From NCBI GenBank assembly GCA_017428385.1, contig JAFRQX010000011.1, positions 1-64,000 on the forward strand: a stretch of DNA of 64,000 bases. Reading direction: 5' to 3'. This document shows, one piece after another, positions 23,899-33,291 of this stretch (the stretch's first letter is position 1; the number at the start of each line of letters is the position of its first letter). The stretch comes from Clostridia bacterium (lineage in GTDB: Bacteria > Bacillota > Clostridia > Christensenellales > Aristaeellaceae). The notes beneath the pieces are model-generated. The model saw only the letters and a list, made by a program, of their open reading frames with translations. It made no database searches and was not told where the DNA came from. The translations under genes were made by a program, and so were the position numbers.

Positions 23899-23950
23899 AT
23901 GTCATTCTGACCAAGGCCGCATAGCGGCCGCGTGGAAGAATCTCCCCGCC
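23899..23950 (-). repeat. GAATGACA-type dispersed repeat, copy 3
   Basis: On the minus strand it reads GGGAGATTCTTCC, a GGCCGC/GCGGCC hairpin, then TCAGAATGACA. Same family as 15908-15976 and 62939-62993. Confidence 0.65.
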
Positions 23951-24012
23951 CGCTCACATTCGGGAACGCAATCGGAACACCACTGTCCCTTTGTCACATA
24001 TGCTATGCAAGC

Positions 24013-25188
24013 TTAATCCAGATCAAAGTCATCCGGATTCATTTGCTTAAAAGCTTCTGACTCCTGGAATTTCTTGGACAGGCTGGCGTGCTGCTGGTTG
24101 GTGGCCTCAATAAAGGCTCTTTTGCTTTTGTATCCGGCCCAGACACGCCAGCCGCATTGACCGTCTATCGGGTTTTTGAGCGGGATAAAATGCACGGTGA
24201 TGTCCAGCCGCTTTCTCGGGTTGCCTTCCGGTGTAAAACGCACGTTTAACTGCCGCTCAAACTCCAGATCCCAGACTTTCCGGGACGGAAGGTTTTGATT
24301 GACAGCAGGCGGAATCTGAAACTCCGGTAGTTCTGTATAGTATATCCAGTTGCCGTTTACATCTTGTCTCTTTTCCAACTCCAGGGGAAGAGCGGTACAG
24401 GGTTCCTTGCCGAACCGGTATTCCAGCTTTACGTCACGGAAGCGGATTTCTTCATGCTCTATATAACTGCCGGTAAACACAATGGCAAGACCGGTTGATT
24501 TTCCGCCCACGTTGAGTGCGGAAATAACTTTAAACTGACCGATTGTACAGGGCTGACGATCATAGCTTTTGATCTTCAGTCGAGGCAGCTCCGGTTTGTC
24601 CATGGTTTCCGGAAGGGTAAAGAACAGGGTACGAATCTGTCCGGGGTACTCTTCTTCCGGAAAGATTCCATCGCAGAATTCTGCCTGTTCAAAGGAAAGA
24701 CCCAGCATTGGGCTAAGGGTTTCCAGGGCGTCTTCGGCGAAGGTGTACTCTTTCCGCAGGGCTGCTTTCCACCGGTCAATATCTTCAATATATTTCTTCC
24801 ATCTGGCCGGGGTTGAACGAATTTTTAAATCAGGATAATAACCGACTTTGGCGATGGCGTTTGTTTTCGTTCCCGGGTTGAGCAGATTCAGGATCAGGCA
24901 GTCGCTGTCATAATCGGAGATCAGCAGGATATCTGTCGAAAGCCGATCGGACAAGGGAAGGCAGATGTTTTCCATCGGCTGCTCTGAGTCAAAATCCATG
25001 GCATCCGAGCAGACGGAGATCCATTGCCTGCATTTGTCACAGAGATAAAGGGTTATATCCGCCTTATCCGCAGACGCAGCGGGCTGGTATCCCTGCTTTT
25101 TCAGAAGTTCAGTCAGGGTTTCCTGTACCTTATCGGCGGAGACGCTTTCAGAAGCGCGGATATGCAGATTTGAGAAAAACAGACCCAT
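24013..25188 (-). CDS. Cytoplasmic protein of unknown function
   Basis: Protein of 391 residues without a signal peptide or membrane segment. A CDKC pair near residue 50 (TLYLCDKCRQW) might bind metal. The middle and C-terminal parts are rich in beta strands, with a conserved-looking block around residue 245 (KVISALNVGGKSTGLAIVF). The frame is open to 25314, but GGAGGAAA lies before the ATG at 25188 (MGLFFSNLHIR), so I start there. It follows a small membrane-protein gene in the same direction with a 35-bp gap, so they probably form an operon. No family recognised. Confidence 0.75.
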   Translation of the reverse strand: MGLFFSNLHIRASESVSADKVQETLTELLKKQGYQPAASADKADITLYLCDKCRQWISVCSDAMDFDSEQPMENICLPLSDRLSTDILLISDYDSDCLILNLLNPGTKTNAIAKVGYYPDLKIRSTPARWKKYIEDIDRWKAALRKEYTFAEDALETLSPMLGLSFEQAEFCDGIFPEEEYPGQIRTLFFTLPETMDKPELPRLKIKSYDRQPCTIGQFKVISALNVGGKSTGLAIVFTGSYIEHEEIRFRDVKLEYRFGKEPCTALPLELEKRQDVNGNWIYYTELPEFQIPPAVNQNLPSRKVWDLEFERQLNVRFTPEGNPRKRLDITVHFIPLKNPIDGQCGWRVWAGYKSKRAFIEATNQQHASLSKKFQESEAFKQMNPDDFDLD

Positions 25189-25223
25189 ACAGATTTCCTC
25201 CGGATAGAAAAGTGTGTCCTGTG

Positions 25224-25463
25224 TTATGTTTCGCCTTGTTCGCTGCCCTGCTTCTTTTCGATAACTTTCCGAATTGGTCGGCGGATTCGGTACACCAGGA
25301 TGAGGACGCCGCATGAAATCATGGTAGTGAGCAAGGTCCAGAGGACCGGGCTTACGGGCATGAGATCATGGAAGAGCACAATGCATATGATAATACAGAC
25401 AACAAACAGTAAAGCTTGGGGCGCATATTTCAATTTAGGCGATTCGTACCGTTCTTTGCGCAT
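25224..25463 (-). CDS. Small two-helix membrane protein
   Basis: Protein of 79 residues with two hydrophobic helices (about 17-32, LLFVVCIIICIVLF, and 42-59, LWTLLTTMISCGVLILVY) and a basic C-terminal tail. AAGGAG precedes the ATG. It is first in a two-gene unit with the unknown protein downstream and has the shared 17-bp upstream motif about 90 bp before its start. Confidence 0.7.
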   Translation of the reverse strand: MRKERYESPKLKYAPQALLFVVCIIICIVLFHDLMPVSPVLWTLLTTMISCGVLILVYRIRRPIRKVIEKKQGSEQGET

Positions 25464-25552
25464 CTGGTTTGTTCTCCTTGTCCCTTATTCTTCCTTCCGT
25501 TCCTGCCTGTCATCAATATAGCATGAGTCAGATTACCGAGTCATCACAGCAG

Positions 25553-25569
25553 TGTAACAATTGTGTAAA
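25553..25569 (-). promoter_or_regulatory. Shared 17-bp upstream motif, site 2
   Basis: Minus-strand reading TTTACACAATTGTTACA, followed by GCTGTGATGAC as at site 1, then TATATT about 32 bp further, a likely -10. It points toward the gene starting at 25463. Confidence 0.6.
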
Positions 25570-25691
25570 TCCGGGATCGGGTCCCTGTCATGACTGGATA
25601 AGAAAGGTGGATACCGGGGGGACGTTTCCTGCGGTATCATTTTTCTTGTGTTATAATGAATTTACAATTTTCTTCAATTTTTCTTCAGAGT

Positions 25692-25722
25692 CCAAAACAA
25701 TTTTTGTTCGGCAGTGCGTCTG
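25692..25722 (+). promoter_or_regulatory. Candidate ECF-type promoter before the second sigma gene
   Basis: CGTCTGTATA at about 25718-25727 mirrors CGTCTATATA at 16172 before the first sigma gene, and in both cases a G-rich ribosome-binding site follows within 15 nt. The -35 is weaker (CAAAAC about 18 bp upstream). Exact edges are approximate. Confidence 0.35.
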
Positions 25723-25745
25723 TATATGTGGAAGGGGGATAAAGA

Positions 25746-26261
25746 ATGTCCAATGCACCCGCATCGGATGAGCAGGCAATTGTTCATCTGATGACCACAT
25801 ACGGTACAGACATACGGCGCCTGTGTCTGTGCCTGCTGAATGACTCTTTCCTGGCTGAGGATGCGGCCCAGGAAACATTTTTCAAGGCGTGGAAGCATTA
25901 CGCCGGATTCCGGAAGGAATGCTCGGAGAAGACCTGGCTCAGCCGGATCGCCGTGAATACCTGCCGGAGCATGCAGCGCGGCTCCTGGTTCAGATCCGTT
26001 TTCGCCCAGGCGGCGGAAAAAACGGAAAGACAGGAAGCGGCCCTGCCGCCGGATTATGATCCTACGGTCTGGAACGCGGTACAGGCACTGCCGGAACAGT
26101 TGAAAAGCGCGCTGGTGCTGCGCTACTGGGAAGGACTGCCGCTGCAGGAGGCGGCCATAACGCTGGGTACGAACGTCAATACGCTGAACACGCGTATCCG
26201 CAAGGCCAAGGCAGTGCTGCAGGAGAATCTGAAGGGATGGTATTTCGATGAAGAAGATTGA
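25746..26261 (+). CDS. ECF-type RNA polymerase sigma factor
   Basis: Sigma factor of 171 residues with region 2 (LAEDAAQETFFKAWKHY, about residues 36-52) and region 4 (LPLQEAAITLGTNVNTLNTRIRKAK, about 129-153). It is paralogous to the factor at 16204 and overlaps the giant membrane protein gene by 14 bp, which marks that protein as its partner. GGAAGGGGG precedes the ATG. Confidence 0.92.
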   Translation: MSNAPASDEQAIVHLMTTYGTDIRRLCLCLLNDSFLAEDAAQETFFKAWKHYAGFRKECSEKTWLSRIAVNTCRSMQRGSWFRSVFAQAAEKTERQEAALPPDYDPTVWNAVQALPEQLKSALVLRYWEGLPLQEAAITLGTNVNTLNTRIRKAKAVLQENLKGWYFDEED

Positions 26262-29200
26262 TATGAAAAAGACCCTCAATGAACGGGTCCGGAATACGGA
26301 ATGGACGGAAGAAAACACCTGGAATGTGCTGCGGAAGATCCGGAACGCCAAGTCTGTCCGCAGGGAGTTCAGCCTGCGCAGGCTGATGCCCGCCGCGGTG
26401 GCCCTGGTGCTGGTGCTGGGCATCGGCGTCGCGGCCCTGACCGGGAATCCCGGCGGCCCGGACCCGATCCGGGATAAGGATACCTATACCGCCCAGCCCC
26501 TGGTGACCGCCCTGTCCGCCGGACAGGGAGAAGGCACCGGCGACCTGCCGGAAGGGGAGGACGAGGGAACCTCCGGCGATTACGAAGCCGGATTCCTGCC
26601 GGAAGGTTTACAGCTGCGTCCTGTGGGCCTCAGTGTGGAAAAACAGGGAATCCGGGTGGAAGTGATTTCCGCCGCGGTAAAGGGTGATGAATCCTTTATG
26701 AAGATTTCCATCCAGGACCTGGAAGGGAAATACGCGGATCTGGATATGTCACTCACGAGTATAGTCAATACCGTCCGGCCGGATGATGTGATGGAAACAC
26801 CCCTTCCTGTGACCGTTTACAGGAACGGGTATGATATATCGTCCGCTGATACGGATGAGGAAAAACATAAATCGGTATATATCTGCAAAGTGAAGCATTC
26901 GAAACAGATTCAGCCGGAGGAACGGGAAGTGACCCTGGGAGTGAATTTTATAGAGTTCTACCGGGATAATCGCGTGGATCTGACGGATGTCCTCAGGGAG
27001 CACGGGGAAACAGAGGAAGGCCTTGTAGCCCGTGACTATGAAGGTTTCATAGGGCCGGCGGAGTCCATGAGGATGCTGGATACCGAAAAGAAGCTGAATA
27101 TCCCGCTGGACGGGGACGATATCCTGCTGACCGGGATCGGCTGGATCAATGGAAAACTGCATATCCGCACGGAAAACACGGGCAGCCGGGAACTGGTGAT
27201 GGCTGGCCAGCCCTACAGTCCTTCCTGCTTTGTCTGGTATAGCTGCGGGTATAACACAGAGGATCAGGAGAATTTCAGAGAGGAAAGCTACAGCCCGCTG
27301 AAATGGAAGGACAGTGATACCGGTAAAGCAGTCCGGTATGAGACGCTCATTAACTGCGGCCCGGAGGAAAAGGATAAGGTAAACTTATCCGCGGTTGTTA
27401 TCAACGTCGAGGAAGCGCTGGATGACGACTGGACGGTCCAGGTGCCGCTGAGTACGATTTACGTGGAAGATGAACCGGTTGAAGTCGAAACAAAGAGTCC
27501 GGTGCTGGATGCAGATATCGCTTATGATATCAGCGAATTCTTCCGTGACTGGGCTGCCGGAGATGCGGAGCTGATGTGGGGAGACGTCACGCTGGAATGG
27601 AGACTGAGCAGGGAAGACGGGGACGGAAGCCTCCGCAGCCTGATTGCGTCCGGAACGCCGCGGCGTTATCAGATCAATGATATTACCGACGGCGCTTCTG
27701 ACGGGGGAAAAATAATCACCTGCACCGTGGAGATGACGATTCCGGGCACTGAGGAAATCGAGATCCGTCGGTACCGGGTTTCTGTGAAGCCCACAGAACA
27801 CGGCTTTTATAAGGTGGATCCGGCTGGCTTTATCGATTGGGAAGACGGTGAATATGATCCGGCCATGGAAATGGTGCTTGTGGACCAGACAACGGTTCTC
27901 AATAAACTTCAAAGTGATGGTTACAGCGATACGACAAAGTACCTGAAGCCCATGAACCTCATCTGTGAGAAACAGGGAATCCGCCTGAATGTAATGTCCG
28001 GCGGTATACGGGATCAGGAAGGCTGGTTTGTCTGCGCCGTGGAGGATATGGAAGGCGCATACGCCGATTTCCCCATTGATCCTGTTTTCAGCGGGAATTT
28101 TGGAGCGGAAGCGGAAGTTACCTCAACCCGTATGTACCGCAACGCACTGGAACACTATACGGTCTATATGGTGTATGTGAACTATAAACAGCCTGTCACT
28201 CCTGAAGACTGCACAGTGACGCTGAACATGGATTCTGTGATGGTGCATGAAGGAGCACAGGCAGATCTGGTTCCCCTGCTGCAGGAGCATGCTAAGACTG
28301 TGGAAGGCGTGGAGCTTCCGCAGCTCGCGACGATTATTCTGCGTAACAGGGATCGTGGTGCAACCGAAGTACCCGGACTGAAGGTGCTGGATTACACCCA
28401 GCCGCTGAATATTCCTCTGTTCAATCATACTTATCTGGCCAATGCAGGCTGGATCGACGGAAAACTGCATGTGCAGATCTGCCATACAAACAGGACTCCT
28501 GACAGCTATGACGCACTGTGGATCAATACCCTGCTGGACGGGAAAATGGATATCCTGCGGAAGGAAGCGGATTACAGTCCCGTAGACTGGTACGACGACA
28601 AAGCGTACTGGTATGAATACATCTTTGACTATACACCGGAAGACATTGAACAGCTGGAGATGACCGCGGCCTTCCTGGATGGCAGGAAGGAACTGAAGGA
28701 TGACTGGGCTGTCAGCTTCCCGCTGAGCCAGGTTTATGTACCGGAGGAAGACGGAACAGAGGGGCTGTCACAGGAAACGGGAGAAGAAACCGATGACCTG
28801 CCGGAAGAAGACATCGGCGATGAAGATTCGCTGCTGCCTGTGAATCTGGGCTGTGAAAAGCAGGGAATCCGTGTGGATGTTATTGCCGGCATGGAGACAG
28901 GCGATGATTCTTCTGTTTTATATGCCATCCGGGATGTGGACAATCAATATCCCGGCCTGGAAATGGAACCGGAAAAGATCTTTAATACAATCCTTCCGGA
29001 AGACTGTGATGCGGACGGGACGATGTACCCGGAAGAGACCATCGACTGGGGTGTGAACGAAGGGGAAGCATACAGGAATAAGTATATTATCCGCACATAT
29101 CATTCCCATAAGATCCAGGGCGAGGACCGGGCAATCTCCCTGGGGATCAAGGATATGTGGCTTGTAAAGCGCATGGAAATAGACATGCACCCGTATATTC

Positions 29201-32200
29201 AGGAATACGCAAAGCAGGAAGAGGGGATAATCTCAAAGGCGTTCGGTGAAGAGCATAAAATCCTGGATCCGGATAAGAAACTGAATATCCCCCTGGGCCG
29301 GGATGACTTGCTGCTGACCGGCATCGGCTGGATTGATAACCAGCTGCATGTGCGGATTAAGTATACGGGCCAGCCCCTCATCAAGAACGGAGTACCGTAT
29401 GACAGCCGTTGCGATGTCTGGATCAGCGGCGATTATATCCATCCCACGGAAACGGAAACCGGCGTGGATTACTCGATGCTGACAGAGGGCGGCAAAACGG
29501 GGGTTACCGTGGGCCAGTTTGAGCAAATCCTGGACTGCGGACCGGACAATTACGGGGAAGTATCGCTGATTGCCCATTGTTCTGTGCTTGAAGACGTTGT
29601 GCAGGGTAACTGGTCCGTTAATCTGCCACTGAGCATGATCTGCCCGGAAATTGAACCGGCGGAAGACTTTGACGCCCTGATGCAGGTACCCGGTGCTATA
29701 ACCTTTACGGATGATCTGCTCCCTGTCGGCCTCAGCGTCGAAAAACAGGGAATCCGTATGACCGTGGAATCCGCCAAGGTGAAGGGTGACGAAGCCTGGG
29801 TTATGTATTCCATTCAGGATCTGGAGGGAAGATATAAAGATTACCTGATAAAAATGAGTGCAGATCGGTATATCCATACAATTGCGGATGACGAAATACA
29901 CAGTTCGATTTTCAGATTTGATGAGGATATAGCAAACCACAGGATTGATTATAACTGCTATACAAAGTATAAGGGACCGGTTCAACCGGATGACCGGGAG
30001 GTTACCCTCGGCCTGAAGGATATCCGGTTTGCCTGGGAAAAGGCAAAGACCCTGAATCAATACGTGAAGGAATACGCGAAAGAAGAGGAAGGGGTTGTCT
30101 CTGAAGGCTATCTTCCCGATAAGGGACAGCCGGAAACTGTGAAAATCCTGGATCCGGCAAACCGCCTGGAGATTTCCCTGGGCCGGGAAGACGTCCTGCT
30201 GACCGGCATCGGCTGGATTGATAACCAGCTGCATGTGCGGCTGGAATACAAAGACAGCGGCAAGGTTCTGCAGGACAGCACGGATTATCTTCCTGTCTTT
30301 TCTGCCTGGATTGACAGTGGCTACGAAGCCCCGGAATACAGCCCGCTGAAATGGCGCGACGATACAACCGGCAACGTGACCCGCTATGAGTTCATCCTGG
30401 ACCGCGGCCCGGAGGAAGCGGATCAGATCTGGCTGGCAGCCCATATCAGCCTCACGGAGGAAGTGGTACGGGATGAATGGGCCGTCAGTGTCCCGCTGAG
30501 TGCCATCTGTGAAGGAAACGAACCGGCAGAAACCGCAGCCGCAGAGACAAATGAAGAATGGCAAGACGCGATCAGGGGCCGTGTGAACGAAATCCTTACC
30601 TGCTGGCAGCAGAAAGAGCTGGACGACATGCTGGCGATGTGCACAGAGCCCTGGAGAAGTGAACGGTCTCTGCTGAATCAGATCCTGGGCAAGCGTGTTC
30701 CGGAGGTCTGGCAGGTCACCGATATAAAGGGTGAAGGATGGCCGGTTGTGACGGTGGGATGTGAAATCCGTATGCAGTCGGAAGCTGACGCCGGTTTCTA
30801 TCTTGTCAAAATGAAGAAGGAAGAGGATGGCCTCTGGTATTTTGAACCGGCCGGACTGGGAGAAGGTAATTCGGTTTACAGTACTTCGTCCACCATCAGG
30901 GATGAGGATGTCATCCTGTCAGTCAACGAGACAGGCAGTATCGTCAAAGCGGAGGAGATCCCGCCCTTTGTCAGCAGGATAAACGAATTCTATACCTGCT
31001 GGAGTAAAGGCGATAAGGAAGGTATGCTGGCGCTTTGCCCGCCGGATATGAGAGACACGGGTTATGAGAACTTCATGATCTATCTGCAGAGCCTGCCAGG
31101 AACACCGCAGGAATGGAAAATCGGCCATCTTTACGGAAAGCCGGAAGACGATATCCGGGGCGCGTCCTGCGAGGCGGTTCACCTGTGGCCGAATGGCAGC
31201 AGGATTATGAATTATGCTGATATCGTAGTGCGTAAAGAAGCAGACGGACAGTGGTACATTATCCCCGCAAGCATTGACGAAATTGCAAACCGTTATGCGG
31301 ATTCGGCTGAAGGGATACCCCCCGTACCGACCGATGAATGGCATACAATCCTGGCCGGCCGCCTGGATGAGTTCCTGACCTGCTGGCAGAAGAAGGATAA
31401 GGACGGCCTGCTGGCGCTGTGCACCACTCCGTGGAGGAGTGAATGGGACAGGCTGAACCAGCTGCTTGAAAACCGGACGCCCCAGAGCTGGGAGATCAAG
31501 TGGGTACAGGAAAGCGGACTGCCGGTTGTGACCGTGGGATGCAGTATCTCCATGCAGTCGGAAGAGGAAGATGGTTTCTTCCGCTTCACGGCGAAAAAGG
31601 GAACCGACGGCGTCTGGTATTTTGAACCGCACGAAATGTGGGATACCAAGGTGAGTGTGGCTTCTCCGTACAGCATTACGGACAGGGATCTCATCCTGAC
31701 CGGCAATGAAAAAGGTTTCCAGGCAAAAGTGGAAGAGATACCGCCTTTTGTATACAGCATAATGGACTTCATGACCCTTTGGAATGAGGGCAACGCAAAA
31801 GGCATGCTGGCCCTGTGCCAGCCGTCCGGGAGGGACGAACGCCTCGCGCAAATTGTGGCGGCTATGGTAACAGACGGTGATAAACCGATCGAATGGAAGA
31901 TCGGCCAGCTCTATGGAGCACCGGAAGAAGATGCCCGGGGCGCCGCGTGCGAGTTGACAATCCGTCGGAGAGACGGGCAGGAGATTGTTTATCCTGTTGA
32001 TATCACAGCGATCAAGGAAGCAACAGGAACGTGGTATCTCAGTTGCAGGAGCGTTGAACAAATCTCTTCTGATATGCTTTCTGCACAGATGAAGACCGCT
32101 GAAGAAGAAAACAACCGGAAAAACAACCCTGACAATGAGGAAATCATAAACTGCCTGAACGAGTTCTATTCCTGCTGGCTGAACAACGACAGGGATGGTA

Positions 32201-33222
32201 TGCTGGCCCTGTGTGTGCCCGGGGAAGATAACCGCGGTTATCAGAGTGTGATGGATTACCTGCTGGAGTTTGGACAACTGAAGGGATTCTATCCCGGCGA
32301 AATCCGCAAAACAGATAATGAGAATACCCGCAGCATTCATGGCAGCGTGTCACTCCGGATACCCAAAGGGGAAGATCTTGCCTATTACATTGATTTCGAA
32401 ATGAAAAAGGCAGATGACGGGCAATGGTATATCCACCCGGATGTTCATCTCACGCTTATGAATGTGGTTGAGCTGCAGGAAGCGACAGCGGATGGTCAGG
32501 AAACCCGGAAGCTGGCGTGGCCCATTACGGTATCAATGGAACTGTCAGCGGACAGGCTCGCTGGACCGGCGCCCGTTAATGTGGACATATCAGTGACCAA
32601 TACCAGCGGAAGGAAACTGGAAGAATCCTTGCTGCTGTATGATCAGACCATGACACAAATTGAGGCGTTCGGCGCTTCAGGCCTGGACGCCGGTGAAACG
32701 AGGACATGGTCCGGGGAATACACCGTGACCAGAGAGCAGCTGGCGGAAGGGAAGGTTCTTTTCTTCCTGTATTTCTCCGAATACAATGAAAGCACGGAAG
32801 AGTTTGAAGATCATCTCGTGAGTTTCTACAGGCCCGTTTTCAGGGAAGAAGCCCCTGTAGCGGAAAACGCTTCTGTCACCAGGAGCGGAAGACCCGTAAG
32901 GGTCGATATGGAGCTGGGCAAGGACAAGCTCAGCGGACCGGAAACCATTGACGTGACCATCTCGGTGACCAACGTCAGCGGGGATACATTGGCCGGACCG
33001 GTGACCCTGTATGATCCTGACGGAAACCAGGTGGTGGGATACAGCGAAGCGGATTTCGCTGCCGGGGAAACGAAGGAATGGACTGGAAAATGGACCGTGA
33101 CCGAGGCGCAGCTGGCGGAGGGAAAGGTTGGCTTCTCCGTGAAGTACTCTGATTACAGGGAAGGCACAACGGAACCCATGGCACACAAACTGACATTCTC
33201 CAAACCCATTACCAAAGAATAA
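26248..33222 (+). CDS. Giant modular membrane protein, probable anti-sigma factor
   Basis: Protein of 2324 residues, far longer than usual anti-sigma proteins. A 45-residue cytoplasmic N-terminus is followed by one membrane helix (about 46-66) and a huge outer part. That part has four copies of a ~280-residue module marked by EKQGIR (near residues 128, 571, 868, 1161), each with a GIGWI(D/N) block later on. There are six ~115-residue NTF2-like modules (about 418-530, then five from 1434 to 2065) with a CW...GMLALC start and a WY(F/I).P end. Two Ig-like modules with ISVTN close the protein (about 2089 and 2215). It overlaps the sigma gene by 14 bp. It probably senses an extracellular ligand or envelope state and releases the sigma factor; this is inference. 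Confidence 0.8.
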   Translation: MKKIDMKKTLNERVRNTEWTEENTWNVLRKIRNAKSVRREFSLRRLMPAAVALVLVLGIGVAALTGNPGGPDPIRDKDTYTAQPLVTALSAGQGEGTGDLPEGEDEGTSGDYEAGFLPEGLQLRPVGLSVEKQGIRVEVISAAVKGDESFMKISIQDLEGKYADLDMSLTSIVNTVRPDDVMETPLPVTVYRNGYDISSADTDEEKHKSVYICKVKHSKQIQPEEREVTLGVNFIEFYRDNRVDLTDVLREHGETEEGLVARDYEGFIGPAESMRMLDTEKKLNIPLDGDDILLTGIGWINGKLHIRTENTGSRELVMAGQPYSPSCFVWYSCGYNTEDQENFREESYSPLKWKDSDTGKAVRYETLINCGPEEKDKVNLSAVVINVEEALDDDWTVQVPLSTIYVEDEPVEVETKSPVLDADIAYDISEFFRDWAAGDAELMWGDVTLEWRLSREDGDGSLRSLIASGTPRRYQINDITDGASDGGKIITCTVEMTIPGTEEIEIRRYRVSVKPTEHGFYKVDPAGFIDWEDGEYDPAMEMVLVDQTTVLNKLQSDGYSDTTKYLKPMNLICEKQGIRLNVMSGGIRDQEGWFVCAVEDMEGAYADFPIDPVFSGNFGAEAEVTSTRMYRNALEHYTVYMVYVNYKQPVTPEDCTVTLNMDSVMVHEGAQADLVPLLQEHAKTVEGVELPQLATIILRNRDRGATEVPGLKVLDYTQPLNIPLFNHTYLANAGWIDGKLHVQICHTNRTPDSYDALWINTLLDGKMDILRKEADYSPVDWYDDKAYWYEYIFDYTPEDIEQLEMTAAFLDGRKELKDDWAVSFPLSQVYVPEEDGTEGLSQETGEETDDLPEEDIGDEDSLLPVNLGCEKQGIRVDVIAGMETGDDSSVLYAIRDVDNQYPGLEMEPEKIFNTILPEDCDADGTMYPEETIDWGVNEGEAYRNKYIIRTYHSHKIQGEDRAISLGIKDMWLVKRMEIDMHPYIQEYAKQEEGIISKAFGEEHKILDPDKKLNIPLGRDDLLLTGIGWIDNQLHVRIKYTGQPLIKNGVPYDSRCDVWISGDYIHPTETETGVDYSMLTEGGKTGVTVGQFEQILDCGPDNYGEVSLIAHCSVLEDVVQGNWSVNLPLSMICPEIEPAEDFDALMQVPGAITFTDDLLPVGLSVEKQGIRMTVESAKVKGDEAWVMYSIQDLEGRYKDYLIKMSADRYIHTIADDEIHSSIFRFDEDIANHRIDYNCYTKYKGPVQPDDREVTLGLKDIRFAWEKAKTLNQYVKEYAKEEEGVVSEGYLPDKGQPETVKILDPANRLEISLGREDVLLTGIGWIDNQLHVRLEYKDSGKVLQDSTDYLPVFSAWIDSGYEAPEYSPLKWRDDTTGNVTRYEFILDRGPEEADQIWLAAHISLTEEVVRDEWAVSVPLSAICEGNEPAETAAAETNEEWQDAIRGRVNEILTCWQQKELDDMLAMCTEPWRSERSLLNQILGKRVPEVWQVTDIKGEGWPVVTVGCEIRMQSEADAGFYLVKMKKEEDGLWYFEPAGLGEGNSVYSTSSTIRDEDVILSVNETGSIVKAEEIPPFVSRINEFYTCWSKGDKEGMLALCPPDMRDTGYENFMIYLQSLPGTPQEWKIGHLYGKPEDDIRGASCEAVHLWPNGSRIMNYADIVVRKEADGQWYIIPASIDEIANRYADSAEGIPPVPTDEWHTILAGRLDEFLTCWQKKDKDGLLALCTTPWRSEWDRLNQLLENRTPQSWEIKWVQESGLPVVTVGCSISMQSEEEDGFFRFTAKKGTDGVWYFEPHEMWDTKVSVASPYSITDRDLILTGNEKGFQAKVEEIPPFVYSIMDFMTLWNEGNAKGMLALCQPSGRDERLAQIVAAMVTDGDKPIEWKIGQLYGAPEEDARGAACELTIRRRDGQEIVYPVDITAIKEATGTWYLSCRSVEQISSDMLSAQMKTAEEENNRKNNPDNEEIINCLNEFYSCWLNNDRDGMLALCVPGEDNRGYQSVMDYLLEFGQLKGFYPGEIRKTDNENTRSIHGSVSLRIPKGEDLAYYIDFEMKKADDGQWYIHPDVHLTLMNVVELQEATADGQETRKLAWPITVSMELSADRLAGPAPVNVDISVTNTSGRKLEESLLLYDQTMTQIEAFGASGLDAGETRTWSGEYTVTREQLAEGKVLFFLYFSEYNESTEEFEDHLVSFYRPVFREEAPVAENASVTRSGRPVRVDMELGKDKLSGPETIDVTISVTNVSGDTLAGPVTLYDPDGNQVVGYSEADFAAGETKEWTGKWTVTEAQLAEGKVGFSVKYSDYREGTTEPMAHKLTFSKPITKE

Positions 33223-33237
33223 CACCAAAGATAAAAC

Positions 33238-33265
33238 AAAGAGGACGGCAGCAGCTGTCCTCTTT
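33238..33265. terminator. Bidirectional terminator between convergent genes
   Basis: AAAGAGGAC and GTCCTCTTT arms enclose a GCAGCAGC centre. It can serve both the giant protein gene and the HAD gene. Confidence 0.75.
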
Positions 33266-33291
33266 GTTACGTTTTCCGCAGTTTATTTCTT

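Noticed and set aside
29233..32340. Two 440-470-codon minus-strand frames
   Set aside because: Shadows of the modular giant protein; they follow its repeat pattern and have no ribosome-binding sites.
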